Made by a program: the position numbers and the translations under genes | Part shown: positions 43,651 to 56,014 of the stretch, one piece after another | How the letters are laid out: every line of letters starts with the position of its first letter | How positions within the stretch are numbered: the stretch's first letter is position 1 | Notes under the pieces: model-generated | What the model was told of the DNA's origin: nothing | Database searches by the model: none | The model's input: only the letters and a program-made list of their open reading frames with translations | Assembly (NCBI RefSeq): GCF_031323975.1 | Contig: NZ_JAVIWS010000001.1 | Span: 186,001 to 250,000, forward strand | DNA length: 64,000 nucleotides | Direction of reading: 5' to 3' | From: Escherichia ruysiae | GTDB taxonomy: Bacteria > Pseudomonadota > Gammaproteobacteria > Enterobacterales > Enterobacteriaceae

Positions 43651-44105
43651 TCGTTCAGGATGAAGTGCAACGCTTCATCCTGATACGTTTCTTTCAATCG
43701 CAGTCACAGCTAATTTTCATAAATAGCAACTGATGAAATTATATCAGTTGCGATATGTATTAAAGTGTATAACGATAATGTTATTTTTATTTTCTGGAAT
43801 GAATATCACAAATAATTGTCGCTTAAATGAAATTAATTTCAGATGATAATAAATATCAGTCCACTTTTAATTTTTCACTTTGTGATTTTAATTGATAACG
43901 ATCAATGTTAAGAGCTCAGAATAATCACATTATTTTTTCTCCTAACCATAAAGGATTAGTTTATCAGCGTTAAATCTTTCTCATACACTATCGGGTTAGG
44001 GAAAATATCTGGTGTTGGGGACAGAGTCAGCAGCGTATTAGTTGAATGCTTAATATCAGGCTGCTGAATTGTCAGCACTGTGTTTGCGAAGAGGATGCGA
44101 AATAA
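43651..44105. promoter_or_regulatory. ydhY promoter region
   Basis: The 455 bases are very AT-rich. The FNR box (separate entry) lies 200 bases before ydhY. If it acts at -41.5, transcription would start near 43940, giving a long leader of about 165 bases. No additional gene is convincing. NarL/NarP control of this operon is known but I did not assign heptamers. Confidence 0.6.
43892..43905 (+). promoter_or_regulatory. FNR box upstream of ydhY
   Basis: TTGATAACGATCAA is an exact match to the FNR consensus TTGATNNNNATCAA. It fits the established anaerobic activation of the ydhYVWXUT operon by FNR. Confidence 0.88.
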
Positions 44106-46855
<2,750 letters not shown>

Positions 46856-46867
46856 GGAATAGGTGAG

Positions 46868-47518
46868 ATGAGCCATCAGGATGAGCTGCCGCTACCCGGC
46901 GTCAGCGAAGTTGATGAGGTGAAGCGTCAATGGTTGCAGGGGATGCGTCACACCGGTGATACGGTCAGTGAAGACATCGCAGAACCAGAACCTACAGACG
47001 TCCTGGCAGAGTTTATCCGCCAGCATTCGGTAGCGGGTCAACTGGTGGCGCGCGGCGTGTTTCTCTCGCCACCCTATTCGGTTGCTGAAGAGGATCTGTC
47101 TGTTTTTCTGGAAGGCATAAAACAGAACGGAGACTACGCGGATATCGCCTGTATCACGGGAACTCACGATGATTACTATTACTCAACGCAGGCCATGAGC
47201 GAAAACTACGCGGCGATGTCTTTGCAAGTTGTGGAGCAGGACATTTGTCGCGCCATTGCTCATGTCGTTCGTTTTGAGTGCCAGACGTATCCGCGACCCT
47301 ACAAAGTCGCCATGCTGAGGCAAGCGCCATATTACTTCCAGGACGCGCAGATTGAAGCCGCGATAGCCGCGATGGATGTTGCCCCTGAATATGCCGATAT
47401 ACGCCAGGTTGAGTCATCGACAGCGGTGCTGTACCTGTTTAGTGAGCGGTATATGAGCTATGGCAAGGCTTATGGCTTATGCGAATGGTTCGAGGTAGAG
47501 CAGTTTCAGAATCCCTGA
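46868..47518 (+). CDS. ydhW: Unknown operon protein YdhW
   Basis: The 216-residue product has no recognisable catalytic or metal motif and no signal peptide. It is acidic with aromatic-rich stretches (THDDYYYSTQAMSENYAAM, PYYFQDAQIE). It is conserved in the operon 12 bases after ydhV. A dedicated chaperone or assembly role for the AOR subunit is possible because such genes often sit next to Mo/W enzymes, but nothing in the sequence proves it. Confidence 0.8.
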   Translation: MSHQDELPLPGVSEVDEVKRQWLQGMRHTGDTVSEDIAEPEPTDVLAEFIRQHSVAGQLVARGVFLSPPYSVAEEDLSVFLEGIKQNGDYADIACITGTHDDYYYSTQAMSENYAAMSLQVVEQDICRAIAHVVRFECQTYPRPYKVAMLRQAPYYFQDAQIEAAIAAMDVAPEYADIRQVESSTAVLYLFSERYMSYGKAYGLCEWFEVEQFQNP

Positions 47519-47581
47519 AATTTCAGGGAAATGTCATGGACAGGGTGGACAGTTGCAGCCACTGCATTAGGGGATAATCAG

Positions 47582-48250
47582 ATGTCCTTCACTCGACGCA
47601 AATTTGTTCTGGGGATGGGAACAGTAATCTTTTTTACTGGTTCTGCGTCTTCGCTGTTAGCGAACACCAGGCAAGAAAAGGAAGTTCGGTATGCCATGAT
47701 TCACGATGAGTCACGGTGCAATGGTTGTAATATTTGCGCCCGTGCATGTCGCAAGACCAATTACGTTCCTGCTCAGGGAAGCCGTTTATCGATAGCACAC
47801 ATTCCTGTCACCGATAACGACAACGAAACGCTGTATCACTTTTTTCGCCAGTCATGCCAGCACTGCGAAGATGCTCCTTGCATTGACGTTTGCCCAACAG
47901 GGGCGTCGTGGCGTGATGAGCAGGGGATCGTGCGGGTAGAAAAATCGCAGTGCATCGGCTGCAGTTATTGCATTGGCGCTTGTCCGTACCAGGTTCGTTA
48001 CCTTAACCCTGTGACTAAAGTAGCGGATAAATGTGATTTCTGCGCCGAGTCCCGGCTGGCAAAAGGGTTTCCGCCCATTTGCGTCAGCGCCTGCCCGGAA
48101 CACGCATTGATCTTTGGCCGCGAAGATAGCCCAGAAATTCAGGCGTGGTTACAGGAAAATAAATACTATCAATATCAGCTACCTGGTGCCGGGAAACCGC
48201 ATTTGTATCGCCGGTTCGGTCAACATTTGATTAAGAAGGAAAATGTATGA
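47582..48250 (+). CDS. ydhX: Tat-exported 4Fe-4S ferredoxin subunit YdhX
   Basis: A 222-residue protein from MSFTRRKFVLGMGTVIFFTG; the twin-arginine motif TRRKFVLG and the following hydrophobic segment with SASSLLA cleavage region indicate Tat export. Four cysteine groups follow (CNGCNICARACR, CQHCEDAPCIDVCP, CIGCSYCIGACP and the CDFCAE/CVSACP pair), typical of NrfC-like carriers. It overlaps the start of ydhU by four bases. It could move electrons between the periplasm and YdhU. Confidence 0.92.
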   Translation: MSFTRRKFVLGMGTVIFFTGSASSLLANTRQEKEVRYAMIHDESRCNGCNICARACRKTNYVPAQGSRLSIAHIPVTDNDNETLYHFFRQSCQHCEDAPCIDVCPTGASWRDEQGIVRVEKSQCIGCSYCIGACPYQVRYLNPVTKVADKCDFCAESRLAKGFPPICVSACPEHALIFGREDSPEIQAWLQENKYYQYQLPGAGKPHLYRRFGQHLIKKENV

Positions 48251-49032
48251 ACCCGTCGCAAAATGCTGAACAGTTTCAGAGCCAGTTGGCGAACTATGTA
48301 CCACAGTTCACCCCTGAATTTTGGCCGGTGTGGCTGGTCATTGCCGGGCTATTGCTGGTTGGGATGTGGTTAGTCCTGGGCCTGCACGCTTTGCTTCGTG
48401 CTCGTGGTGTGAAGAAATCAGCCACCGATCATGGCGAGAAGGTTTATCTTTACAGCAAGGCGGTCAGATTATGGCACTGGTCGAACGCATTACTCTTCGT
48501 ATTGTTGCTGGGAAGTGGGCTAATTAATCACTTTGCGCTGGTGGGCGCAGCTGCGGTCAAAAGTCTGGCTGCTGTGCATGAAGTTTGTGGATTCTTGTTA
48601 TTGGTATGCTGGCTTGGCTTTGTTCTGATTAATGCCGTTGGGGGTAATGGTCGCCACTATCGCATTCGTCGTCAAGGATGGCTGGGGCGAGCGGTGAAAC
48701 AAACGCGATTTTATCTGTCTGGCATTATGCAGGGGGAAGCACACCCTTTTCCGGCGACAATGCAGTCTAAATTTAACCCCTTACAGCAGATAGCCTATAT
48801 CGGGGTGATGTATGGATTACTGCCGTTGTTACTGGTGACGGGGCTGCTGTGTCTCTATCCGCAAGTCGTGGGCGATGTGTTTCCTGGCGTAAGATACTGG
48901 TTATTACAAGCGCATTTTGCTCTGGCATTTATTAGCCTCTTTTTCATCTTCGGTCATCTCTATCTTTGCACTACGGGGCGTACTCCGCACGAAACCTTTA
49001 AATGTATGATCGATGGCTATCACCGACATTAA
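48247..49032 (+). CDS. ydhU: Membrane cytochrome b YdhU
   Basis: A 261-residue integral membrane protein with about five hydrophobic segments. It belongs to the PhsC/cytochrome b561-like family; the histidines in RLWHWSNALLFV, GSGLINHF and AVHEVCGFLLL, and HFALAFISLFFIFGHLYL, are the likely haem ligands. It would exchange electrons with the quinone pool. Coupled to ydhX by overlap. Confidence 0.9.
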   Translation: MNPSQNAEQFQSQLANYVPQFTPEFWPVWLVIAGLLLVGMWLVLGLHALLRARGVKKSATDHGEKVYLYSKAVRLWHWSNALLFVLLLGSGLINHFALVGAAAVKSLAAVHEVCGFLLLVCWLGFVLINAVGGNGRHYRIRRQGWLGRAVKQTRFYLSGIMQGEAHPFPATMQSKFNPLQQIAYIGVMYGLLPLLLVTGLLCLYPQVVGDVFPGVRYWLLQAHFALAFISLFFIFGHLYLCTTGRTPHETFKCMIDGYHRH

Positions 49033-49035
49033 CGT

Positions 49036-49848
49036 ATGATCATTACGCGAGAGAACCTGCGAGAGTGGCGTGTAGGAGCGGTCATATACCGCTGGTTTTT
49101 GCGCCATTTTCCGCAGGACGGCAGCTATGCCGATGTTCACCATGCGCTGATCGACGAAGGGTATACGGATTGGGCAGATAGTCTGGTTGAGTATGCGTGG
49201 AACAAATGGCTGACAGACGAAAACTTTGCCCGCCAGGAAGTTTCTTCTATGCAAAAACTGGTCACAGAACCAGAGGAACCGACATTTTGCCGCCAGTTCT
49301 CCAGTGCCGAGGATAACGCACGCGTCGGGTGTTGCGACGATAACGCCAGAATAGTTACAGCAGGTTATGCGGCGCAAATTGCCAGCACGGGCTACAGCGT
49401 ACGGATGGCTAGTGTGGGTTTTAACAGCCATATTGGCAGCTCAGGCGAGCGTGCCCGCGTGGCAGTGGCGGGTAACTCGACTCGAATCAGCAGTGCCGGA
49501 GATGGTAGTCGTATTGCAAATGCCGGGATGAGAGTACGCGTCTGTACTCCAGGTGAAAGGTGTCATGTCGCCAGTAATGGCGGTCTGGTACAAATTGCCA
49601 GCTTTGGCGCAAACGCGAAAATTGCTAACAGCGGTGATAATGTTCACATCATTGCCAGCGGTGCTAACTCAACAGTAGTCAGTACGGGCGTGGTTGACTC
49701 GATTGTCCTCGGGCTTGGTGGCAGCGCCGCACTGGCATATCATGATGGCGAAAGAGTGCGCTTCGCCGTCGCCATTGAAGGTGAAAACAATATCCGTGCC
49801 GGAGTCCGCTATCGTCTCAATGCACAGCATCAGTTTGTTGAGTGCTGA
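49036..49848 (+). CDS. ydhT: YdhT, protein with a nonapeptide tandem repeat
   Basis: A 270-residue protein with two parts. Residues 1-80 are mixed charged and aromatic (REWRVGAVIYRWFLRHFPQD) with no signal peptide. Residues about 91-216 are a perfect-period nine-residue tandem repeat, xGxx-small-[RQHK]-[IVM]-x-[SN], for example TGYSVRMAS, VGFNSHIGS, AGNSTRISS, AGDGSRIAN, FGANAKIAN; 14 copies can be aligned. A beta-solenoid is the natural prediction. Function unknown; last gene of ydhYVWXUT and abutting ydhS end to end. Confidence 0.88.
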   Translation: MIITRENLREWRVGAVIYRWFLRHFPQDGSYADVHHALIDEGYTDWADSLVEYAWNKWLTDENFARQEVSSMQKLVTEPEEPTFCRQFSSAEDNARVGCCDDNARIVTAGYAAQIASTGYSVRMASVGFNSHIGSSGERARVAVAGNSTRISSAGDGSRIANAGMRVRVCTPGERCHVASNGGLVQIASFGANAKIANSGDNVHIIASGANSTVVSTGVVDSIVLGLGGSAALAYHDGERVRFAVAIEGENNIRAGVRYRLNAQHQFVEC

Positions 49849-51453
49849 TTAATCAACCGAAAGACGCCGACGTGCACGGGATGCAGGTTTTACAATGGCC
49901 TGCGCCATAGCCTCGCCAATTTCTGCACAAGCCGTAAGTCCCTGGACGAAAGGCCGGTTGTGCATCAGCCAGGGTAAAGCACCGAACGCCACGCGACCAC
50001 GAACTTCTTCAGGTTGCTGTAGCGTATAATCTTCACCAACATCAGGGATTTCCTCGCCTGTTTTCTGCAATTGTTCGCGTAGCCCAGGGAAAGGAATATC
50101 TTTCACTTTGAGTGGACGTTGGCCTCGGGCATCAATAAAAACATCAAACGAGTAGCTGTTATCCGCTGTTTTCAGAATTGTGCGCGTTTCGTTGTTTTCC
50201 ATCTCGTAGTCCTCACCGAGGGCGAGAATATGAATGATCCCCGCTTCGCGTAAGGCCAGTAATCGTCTTATAGATTCTGAAGGGATTGCCGCATAATTAT
50301 CGATAAAGACTCTGGCAAGACCTTTACTGAATCGCTTATGGTCGTGTTCATTCAGATGCGGCACAATTTCCTGTACAGCTTCATGCAAACGCAGAATGAC
50401 ATAACGCCAGGGGACGGTATGTTTTTGCCGTTTATGTTGCTCGACTTCGGCTAAGTTTTCTTCCGCCCAGCCAAAAGAGTCATGCTGTTTACGCTCGGCA
50501 AACCAGGTTTGCGCAAAGGTATCGACATTGAGGCGCTCTAACGCTATGCGTTGGCTCCAGTCTGGATCGGCAGAATTAATTTCTTGCTGTATCAATTTGA
50601 ATATCCGATCCAACAGGCCTTCTGCACCTTTTTCTATTTCTGTATTTAAGGCCTGTTCTGTGACGATGCGTAACGGTTCGTAGGGGATGGGGCAATAGAA
50701 ATCGGCTTCCGGTAAAATGCCCGTGCGCGACATCAACGTAATGTGCAGATTTTCACTGTTGCTATCACGTTGAAAGATAACTCGTTGTTTATCTTCTTCA
50801 ATAAACGAACCATGCTGAATAGCCACTGCCATTGCCGCATCCAGTCCGCTCAAGGATGTTCCCATAATGCCCACGTTACAGGCATCGATCTTTGCTTCCA
50901 TCAGACCCGACCACGGGCTGGGAAAATACGTTCGGGTTGCTTCTTCTTCATCAGGCCAGACGTGACCGGTGGCTATTACCGCTAAATCAAACGTCTCTGT
51001 GTGTAAATCCTGATTTGTAGCAAGTATCACGCCAGCATTTGTAATTTGCAGATCGGTAACCTGGCATGATTCATAAATAGCCACTTCAAATTTTTGCTGT
51101 CGCGCCTGATCTACTAATCGTAAAAATCGATCGCGGAAATATTCTCCCAGCAAAATACGCGGTAAAAACTGACGATCGTGCAAGGTTTCTTTTTTAACGC
51201 CGTAACGTTGTAGATGGCTGGCATCTTGCTTTTGTAGCCATTCGAGATACGTACAATAAATCGGCGGTATTTCAATGCTGGCAATATTTGCCAGCATTAA
51301 TTTAGAGTTTTCTTCGTCGTTGTACGGCATTCCGACACCGGCCTCGTCAGCTTGTTCGAAGATGGAAATAGAAAGCGGCGTTGGTTGCTGTAAAAGCGAG
51401 AAGAGAGTGTAGATCCCTGTTGGTCCGGCACCCACAATGGCAATTTTTTTCAT
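49849..51453 (-). CDS. ydhS: FAD/NAD(P)-binding protein YdhS
   Basis: A 534-residue FAD-binding protein; the Rossmann motif AIVGAGPTGIYTLFSLL is at the N-terminus and VIATGHVWP, NVGIMGTSLSGLDAAM provide the second nucleotide-binding features. It belongs to the FAD-NAD(P)-binding family (HI0933/lysine-hydroxylase-like). No substrate known. It converges exactly on ydhT with no spacer and follows ydhR on the same strand after 125 bases. Confidence 0.88.
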   Translation of the reverse strand: MKKIAIVGAGPTGIYTLFSLLQQPTPLSISIFEQADEAGVGMPYNDEENSKLMLANIASIEIPPIYCTYLEWLQKQDASHLQRYGVKKETLHDRQFLPRILLGEYFRDRFLRLVDQARQQKFEVAIYESCQVTDLQITNAGVILATNQDLHTETFDLAVIATGHVWPDEEEATRTYFPSPWSGLMEAKIDACNVGIMGTSLSGLDAAMAVAIQHGSFIEEDKQRVIFQRDSNSENLHITLMSRTGILPEADFYCPIPYEPLRIVTEQALNTEIEKGAEGLLDRIFKLIQQEINSADPDWSQRIALERLNVDTFAQTWFAERKQHDSFGWAEENLAEVEQHKRQKHTVPWRYVILRLHEAVQEIVPHLNEHDHKRFSKGLARVFIDNYAAIPSESIRRLLALREAGIIHILALGEDYEMENNETRTILKTADNSYSFDVFIDARGQRPLKVKDIPFPGLREQLQKTGEEIPDVGEDYTLQQPEEVRGRVAFGALPWLMHNRPFVQGLTACAEIGEAMAQAIVKPASRARRRLSVD

Positions 51454-51547
51454 TGTTACTTACCTGAATGTATTCTTTTGAATTTAGTGTTATCAGATAA
51501 GTTTGGTTGATATTTTTAGAATTTGGGAAATTTCAGACAGAGATGAA

Positions 51548-51566
51548 AAGGGCGCTAACCGCCCTT
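51548..51566 (-). terminator. Intrinsic terminator after ydhR
   Basis: AAGGGCG / CGCCCTT stem with a five-base loop, followed on the minus strand by TTTTCATCT, 12 bases after the ydhR stop. It separates ydhR from ydhS. Confidence 0.7.
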
Positions 51567-51578
51567 CATGGAGACTTG

Positions 51579-51884
51579 TCAGGCGAGTTTTGCTTGATTG
51601 ATTTGACTCAGTGGCTCATTGACATCGAAAACTTTGGCGATAACTTCTGCAACGCCGAGGTTCTTCAGACGGGCAGTATGTTTATCCAGATAGGCAAGGG
51701 CGCTTTTTTCATCAGTGAAAAGGTAGATCCCACCGGCTTCGCGGTTCTTTTCACTTTCCGTCCATACCTTCCACAGAAAACCAGGTTCCTGATTAATCGA
51801 CTCGGCAAGCGGTTTAAGCTGCTCAGCCATTGCGTCGCCAAATGGGCCATTAAAAGCAAAATGAAGTTGTAACAAAGTTGCCAT
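51579..51884 (-). CDS. ydhR: Monooxygenase-like ABM-fold protein YdhR
   Basis: A 101-residue protein, [21 protein letters not shown]..., of the dimeric alpha/beta-barrel (ABM) family known from its solved structure. The [29 protein letters not shown] block gives the pattern of putative monooxygenases; the substrate is unknown. A strong site AAGGAGAATCGCT precedes the ATG. It lies downstream of the two tRNA-Val genes. Confidence 0.93.
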   Translation of the reverse strand: MATLLQLHFAFNGPFGDAMAEQLKPLAESINQEPGFLWKVWTESEKNREAGGIYLFTDEKSALAYLDKHTARLKNLGVAEVIAKVFDVNEPLSQINQAKLA

Positions 51885-51990
51885 AGCGATTCTCCTTCTG
51901 ATAACGCATACGAAGACAGTGTAAATCTTTTAACGTATTGGATACAGAGAAGAAACAGAGGGAAAAGGGAGAAGACCAGATTAAGAAATC

Positions 51991-52067
51991 TGGTGCGTCC
52001 GAGTGGACTCGAACCACCGACCCCCACCATGTCAAGGTGGTGCTCTAACCAACTGAGCTACGGACGC
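51991..52067 (-). tRNA. valW: tRNA-Val (GAC)
   Basis: Minus-strand cloverleaf from GCGTCCGTAGCTCAGTTGG to GGACGCACCA; the acceptor stem GCGTCCG / CGGACGC pairs. The anticodon GAC is at 52033-52031 in loop TTGACAT. The CCA end is encoded. It lies four bases after the first copy. The CCA overlaps a hairpin ACCAGA-TTTCTTAA-TCTGGT (51994-51975) that probably acts as terminator or processing signal. Confidence 0.96.
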
Positions 52068-52071
52068 AGGA

Positions 52072-52148
52072 TGGTGCGTTCAATTGGACTCGAACCAACG
52101 ACCCCCACCATGTCAAGGTGGTGCTCTAACCAACTGAGCTATGAACGC
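52072..52148 (-). tRNA. valV: tRNA-Val (GAC)
   Basis: Minus-strand cloverleaf from GCGTTCATAGCTCAGTTGG to TTGAACGCACCA; acceptor stem GCGTTCA / TGAACGC. The anticodon GAC is at 52114-52112. Encoded CCA. It differs from valW almost only in the acceptor stem and the T-stem, where changes are compensatory. First in the transcript. Confidence 0.96.
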
Positions 52149-52455
52149 AACGTTGTAGGTGACAACGGGGACGAATATTAGCGGCAGAGTGGGAAGGTGG
52201 CAAGAGGCAAAACGTAATTTTCTGCGGTATTTCGACCGTTTGCAGAGCTTTTAAGCAAATTGGCTATATTTTGTTGATTTGCAAGGGCGATTTTTATTCA
52301 GGATCGCATTTACATCTGACACAACCCACTATCTCGCGCATCAGGATATAAACCGAGTCGTTTGCCAGCAAATCAATTCTATCGTGGATAAATCCTCCGT
52401 AGCCTTTACACTTAGGTAGCGATAAGGGCACACAGATGCAGCAAAGGAATAAATC
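52149..52455. other. valV-ydhQ divergent intergenic region
   Basis: The 307 bases must hold the strong tRNA promoter near 52150-52230 (minus strand) and the ydhQ promoter and ribosome-binding site (GGAATAAATC before the ATG). Nothing else recognisable. Confidence 0.55.
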
Positions 52456-53712
52456 ATGGGATCTGATGCAAAAAACTTGATGAGCGACGGGAAAGTGCAA
52501 ATTGTTAAGACCGGCGAGGTCATTAGCGCGACTCAACTTACTGACGGTGAGTTGCTCGTTGAGACAGGCGGAAGAGCAGAAAACACCGTAGTGACAGATG
52601 CGGGTTGGCTGAAAGTGGAAACTGGTGGGATCGCCAAAGGCACACAATATGGCAACAATGGCACGCTATCGGTCAGTGACGGTGCAATTGCCACAGACAT
52701 TGTTCAATCTGACGGTGGAGCAATTAGCCTCTCAACGCTCGCTACTGTTAATGGTCGCCATCCCGAAGGTGAATTTAGCGTTGATAAGGGCTATGCCTGC
52801 GGTTTGTTGCTGGAGAATGGCGGAAATTTGCGCGTACTGGAAGGTCATCGGGCAGAAAAAATTATTCTCGATCAGGCTGGTGGTTTATTGGTCAACGGGA
52901 CGGCTTCATCAGCAATAGTGGATGATGGCGGTGAATTGTTGGTGTATCCGGGTGGGGAAGCCGGCAATTGTGAGATTAATCAGGGCGGTGTCTTTATGCT
53001 GGCGGGGAAAGCCAGTGATACGTTGCTTGCTGGTGGCACCATGAATAATCTCGGTGGTGAAGACGATAATACCATTGTTGAAAATGGAGCCATTTACCGT
53101 CTGGGGACGGATGGCCTTCAGCTTTATAGTTCCGGTAAGACGCAAAACCTGGCCGTTAATGCTGGTGGTCGGGCTGAAGTGCATGCTGGTACGCTGGAAA
53201 ACGCGGTCATACAAGGTGGGACGGTGATCCTGATGTCACCCACCAGCGCGGACGAAAATTTTGTTGTAGAAGAAGATCGAGCACCGGTTGAACTGACCGG
53301 GAGTGTTGCCGTTCTGGACGGTGCTTCAATGATTATTGGCTATGGTGCAGATCTGCAACAATCAACGGTTACGGTACAGCAGGGTGGCGTGTTGATTCTC
53401 GATGGCAGTACGGTAAAAGGTGACAACGTCACTTTAAATGTTGGCAACGTCAATCTCGATGGCGGAAAAGTGTGGCTGATCACGGCAGCAGCCACACATG
53501 TGCAACTGAAAGTGAAACGCCTGCACGGAGAGGGAACGATTTGCCTGCAAACCAGCGCGAAAGAAATTTCACCTGACTTCATCAATGTGAAAGGGGAAGT
53601 TAGTGGCAATATCCTCGTTGAGATAACGGATGCCAGTCGGCAACCAATTTGCAGTGCGCTTAAACTGCAACCTGACGAAGACAGGATTGGCGCAACGCTC
53701 CAGCCCGAATAA
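52456..53712 (+). CDS. ydhQ: AIDA-like repeat protein YdhQ, passenger domain only
   Basis: A 418-residue protein made of about 19-residue AIDA/pertactin-type repeats (LLVETGGRAENTVVTDAGW, LKVETGGIAKGTQYGNNG, LLVYPGGEAGNCEINQGG, AEVHAGTLENAVIQGG), which form a right-handed beta-helix in autotransporter passengers. The N-terminus MGSDAKNLMSDGKVQIV has no signal peptide and there is no C-terminal beta-barrel, so the usual secretion route is absent. Function unknown. It may be a relic or a cytoplasmic beta-helix. Confidence 0.85.
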   Translation: MGSDAKNLMSDGKVQIVKTGEVISATQLTDGELLVETGGRAENTVVTDAGWLKVETGGIAKGTQYGNNGTLSVSDGAIATDIVQSDGGAISLSTLATVNGRHPEGEFSVDKGYACGLLLENGGNLRVLEGHRAEKIILDQAGGLLVNGTASSAIVDDGGELLVYPGGEAGNCEINQGGVFMLAGKASDTLLAGGTMNNLGGEDDNTIVENGAIYRLGTDGLQLYSSGKTQNLAVNAGGRAEVHAGTLENAVIQGGTVILMSPTSADENFVVEEDRAPVELTGSVAVLDGASMIIGYGADLQQSTVTVQQGGVLILDGSTVKGDNVTLNVGNVNLDGGKVWLITAAATHVQLKVKRLHGEGTICLQTSAKEISPDFINVKGEVSGNILVEITDASRQPICSALKLQPDEDRIGATLQPE

Positions 53713-53717
53713 AAACG

Positions 53718-53750
53718 AAGGCGCAATCTGTGAAGGTTGCGCCTTGTTTT

Positions 53751-53752
<2 letters not shown>
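53718..53752. terminator. Bidirectional terminator between ydhQ and mdtK
   Basis: AAGGCGCAA (53718-53726) pairs with TTGCGCCTT (53737-53745), followed by GTTTTTT, and preceded by AAAAACG on the other side. It fills the gap between the convergent genes and just overlaps the mdtK stop. Confidence 0.85.
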
Positions 53753-55205
<1,453 letters not shown>

Positions 55206-55339
55206 TCAGTCTATTGTAGCGAGGATTTATTAATTCTCCAGTGAAAAAATAACCATTCAGCCCCCTTTACTGGTAAGGGTGTTTCCCACCTGCTATTGTG
55301 CTGAACAGAATGCCTTAACTGATTTCAGGAGTTGTAAGT

Positions 55340-55966
55340 ATGTTTACGGGGATAGTGCAGGGCACTGCAAAACTGGTGTCGATTGACGAGAAACCAAATT
55401 TTCGTACTCATGTGGTTGAGTTACCTGACTATATGCTGGATGGTCTGGAGACCGGTGCGTCTGTGGCACACAACGGTTGTTGCCTGACCGTGACGGAAAT
55501 CAACGGTAACCATATCAGTTTTGATCTGATGAAAGAGACGTTACGCATTACTAATCTTGGCGATTTACAGGTTGGGGATTGGGTAAACGTAGAGCGTGCG
55601 GCTAAATTCAGTGATGAAATTGGCGGGCATTTAATGTCGGGTCATATTATGACCACCGCTGAAGTAGCGAAAATATTAACCTCTGAAAATAATCGCCAGA
55701 TCTGGTTTAAAGTGCAGGATAGTCAGTTGATGAAATATATCCTGTACAAAGGATTTATCGGAATCGACGGTATTAGCCTGACCGTCGGCGAAGTAACGTC
55801 AACACGTTTCTGCGTGCATTTAATTCCAGAAACGCTGGAACGTACCACCCTCGGTAAGAAAAAACTCGGTGCACGCGTCAATATTGAAATCGATCCACAA
55901 ACTCAGGCAGTGGTAGATACGGTAGAACGTGTGCTGGCGATGCGGGAAAAGGCGTTGAATCAATAA
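55340..55966 (+). CDS. ribE: Riboflavin synthase
   Basis: A 208-residue enzyme with two similar lumazine-binding halves, [20 protein letters not shown] and the second half from about residue 100 ([17 protein letters not shown]), each with the S-L-T-V motif ([17 protein letters not shown]). It turns two lumazines into riboflavin. The tail [11 protein letters not shown] is shorter than and different from K-12 as I remember it (213 residues). Shine-Dalgarno is CAGGAGTTGTAAGT. Named ribC in older work. Confidence 0.95.
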   Translation: MFTGIVQGTAKLVSIDEKPNFRTHVVELPDYMLDGLETGASVAHNGCCLTVTEINGNHISFDLMKETLRITNLGDLQVGDWVNVERAAKFSDEIGGHLMSGHIMTTAEVAKILTSENNRQIWFKVQDSQLMKYILYKGFIGIDGISLTVGEVTSTRFCVHLIPETLERTTLGKKKLGARVNIEIDPQTQAVVDTVERVLAMREKALNQ

Positions 55967-55981
55967 CGGACTGAAATATGA

Positions 55982-56005
55982 TATCGCCCCCAAACGGGGG
56001 CGATA
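55982..56005. terminator. Bidirectional hairpin between ribE and cfa
   Basis: TATCGCCCCC and GGGGGCGATA form a 10-bp stem with a four-base loop between the convergent genes. The T-tract is weak on both strands (AGAATAAC; ATATCATATTTC). Confidence 0.7.
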
Positions 56006-56014
56006 GAATAACAT

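Noticed and set aside
52020..52140. Repeated block GTCAAGGTGGTGCTCTAACC as a possible direct repeat or CRISPR-like pair
   Set aside because: It is explained by the two tandem tRNA-Val genes.
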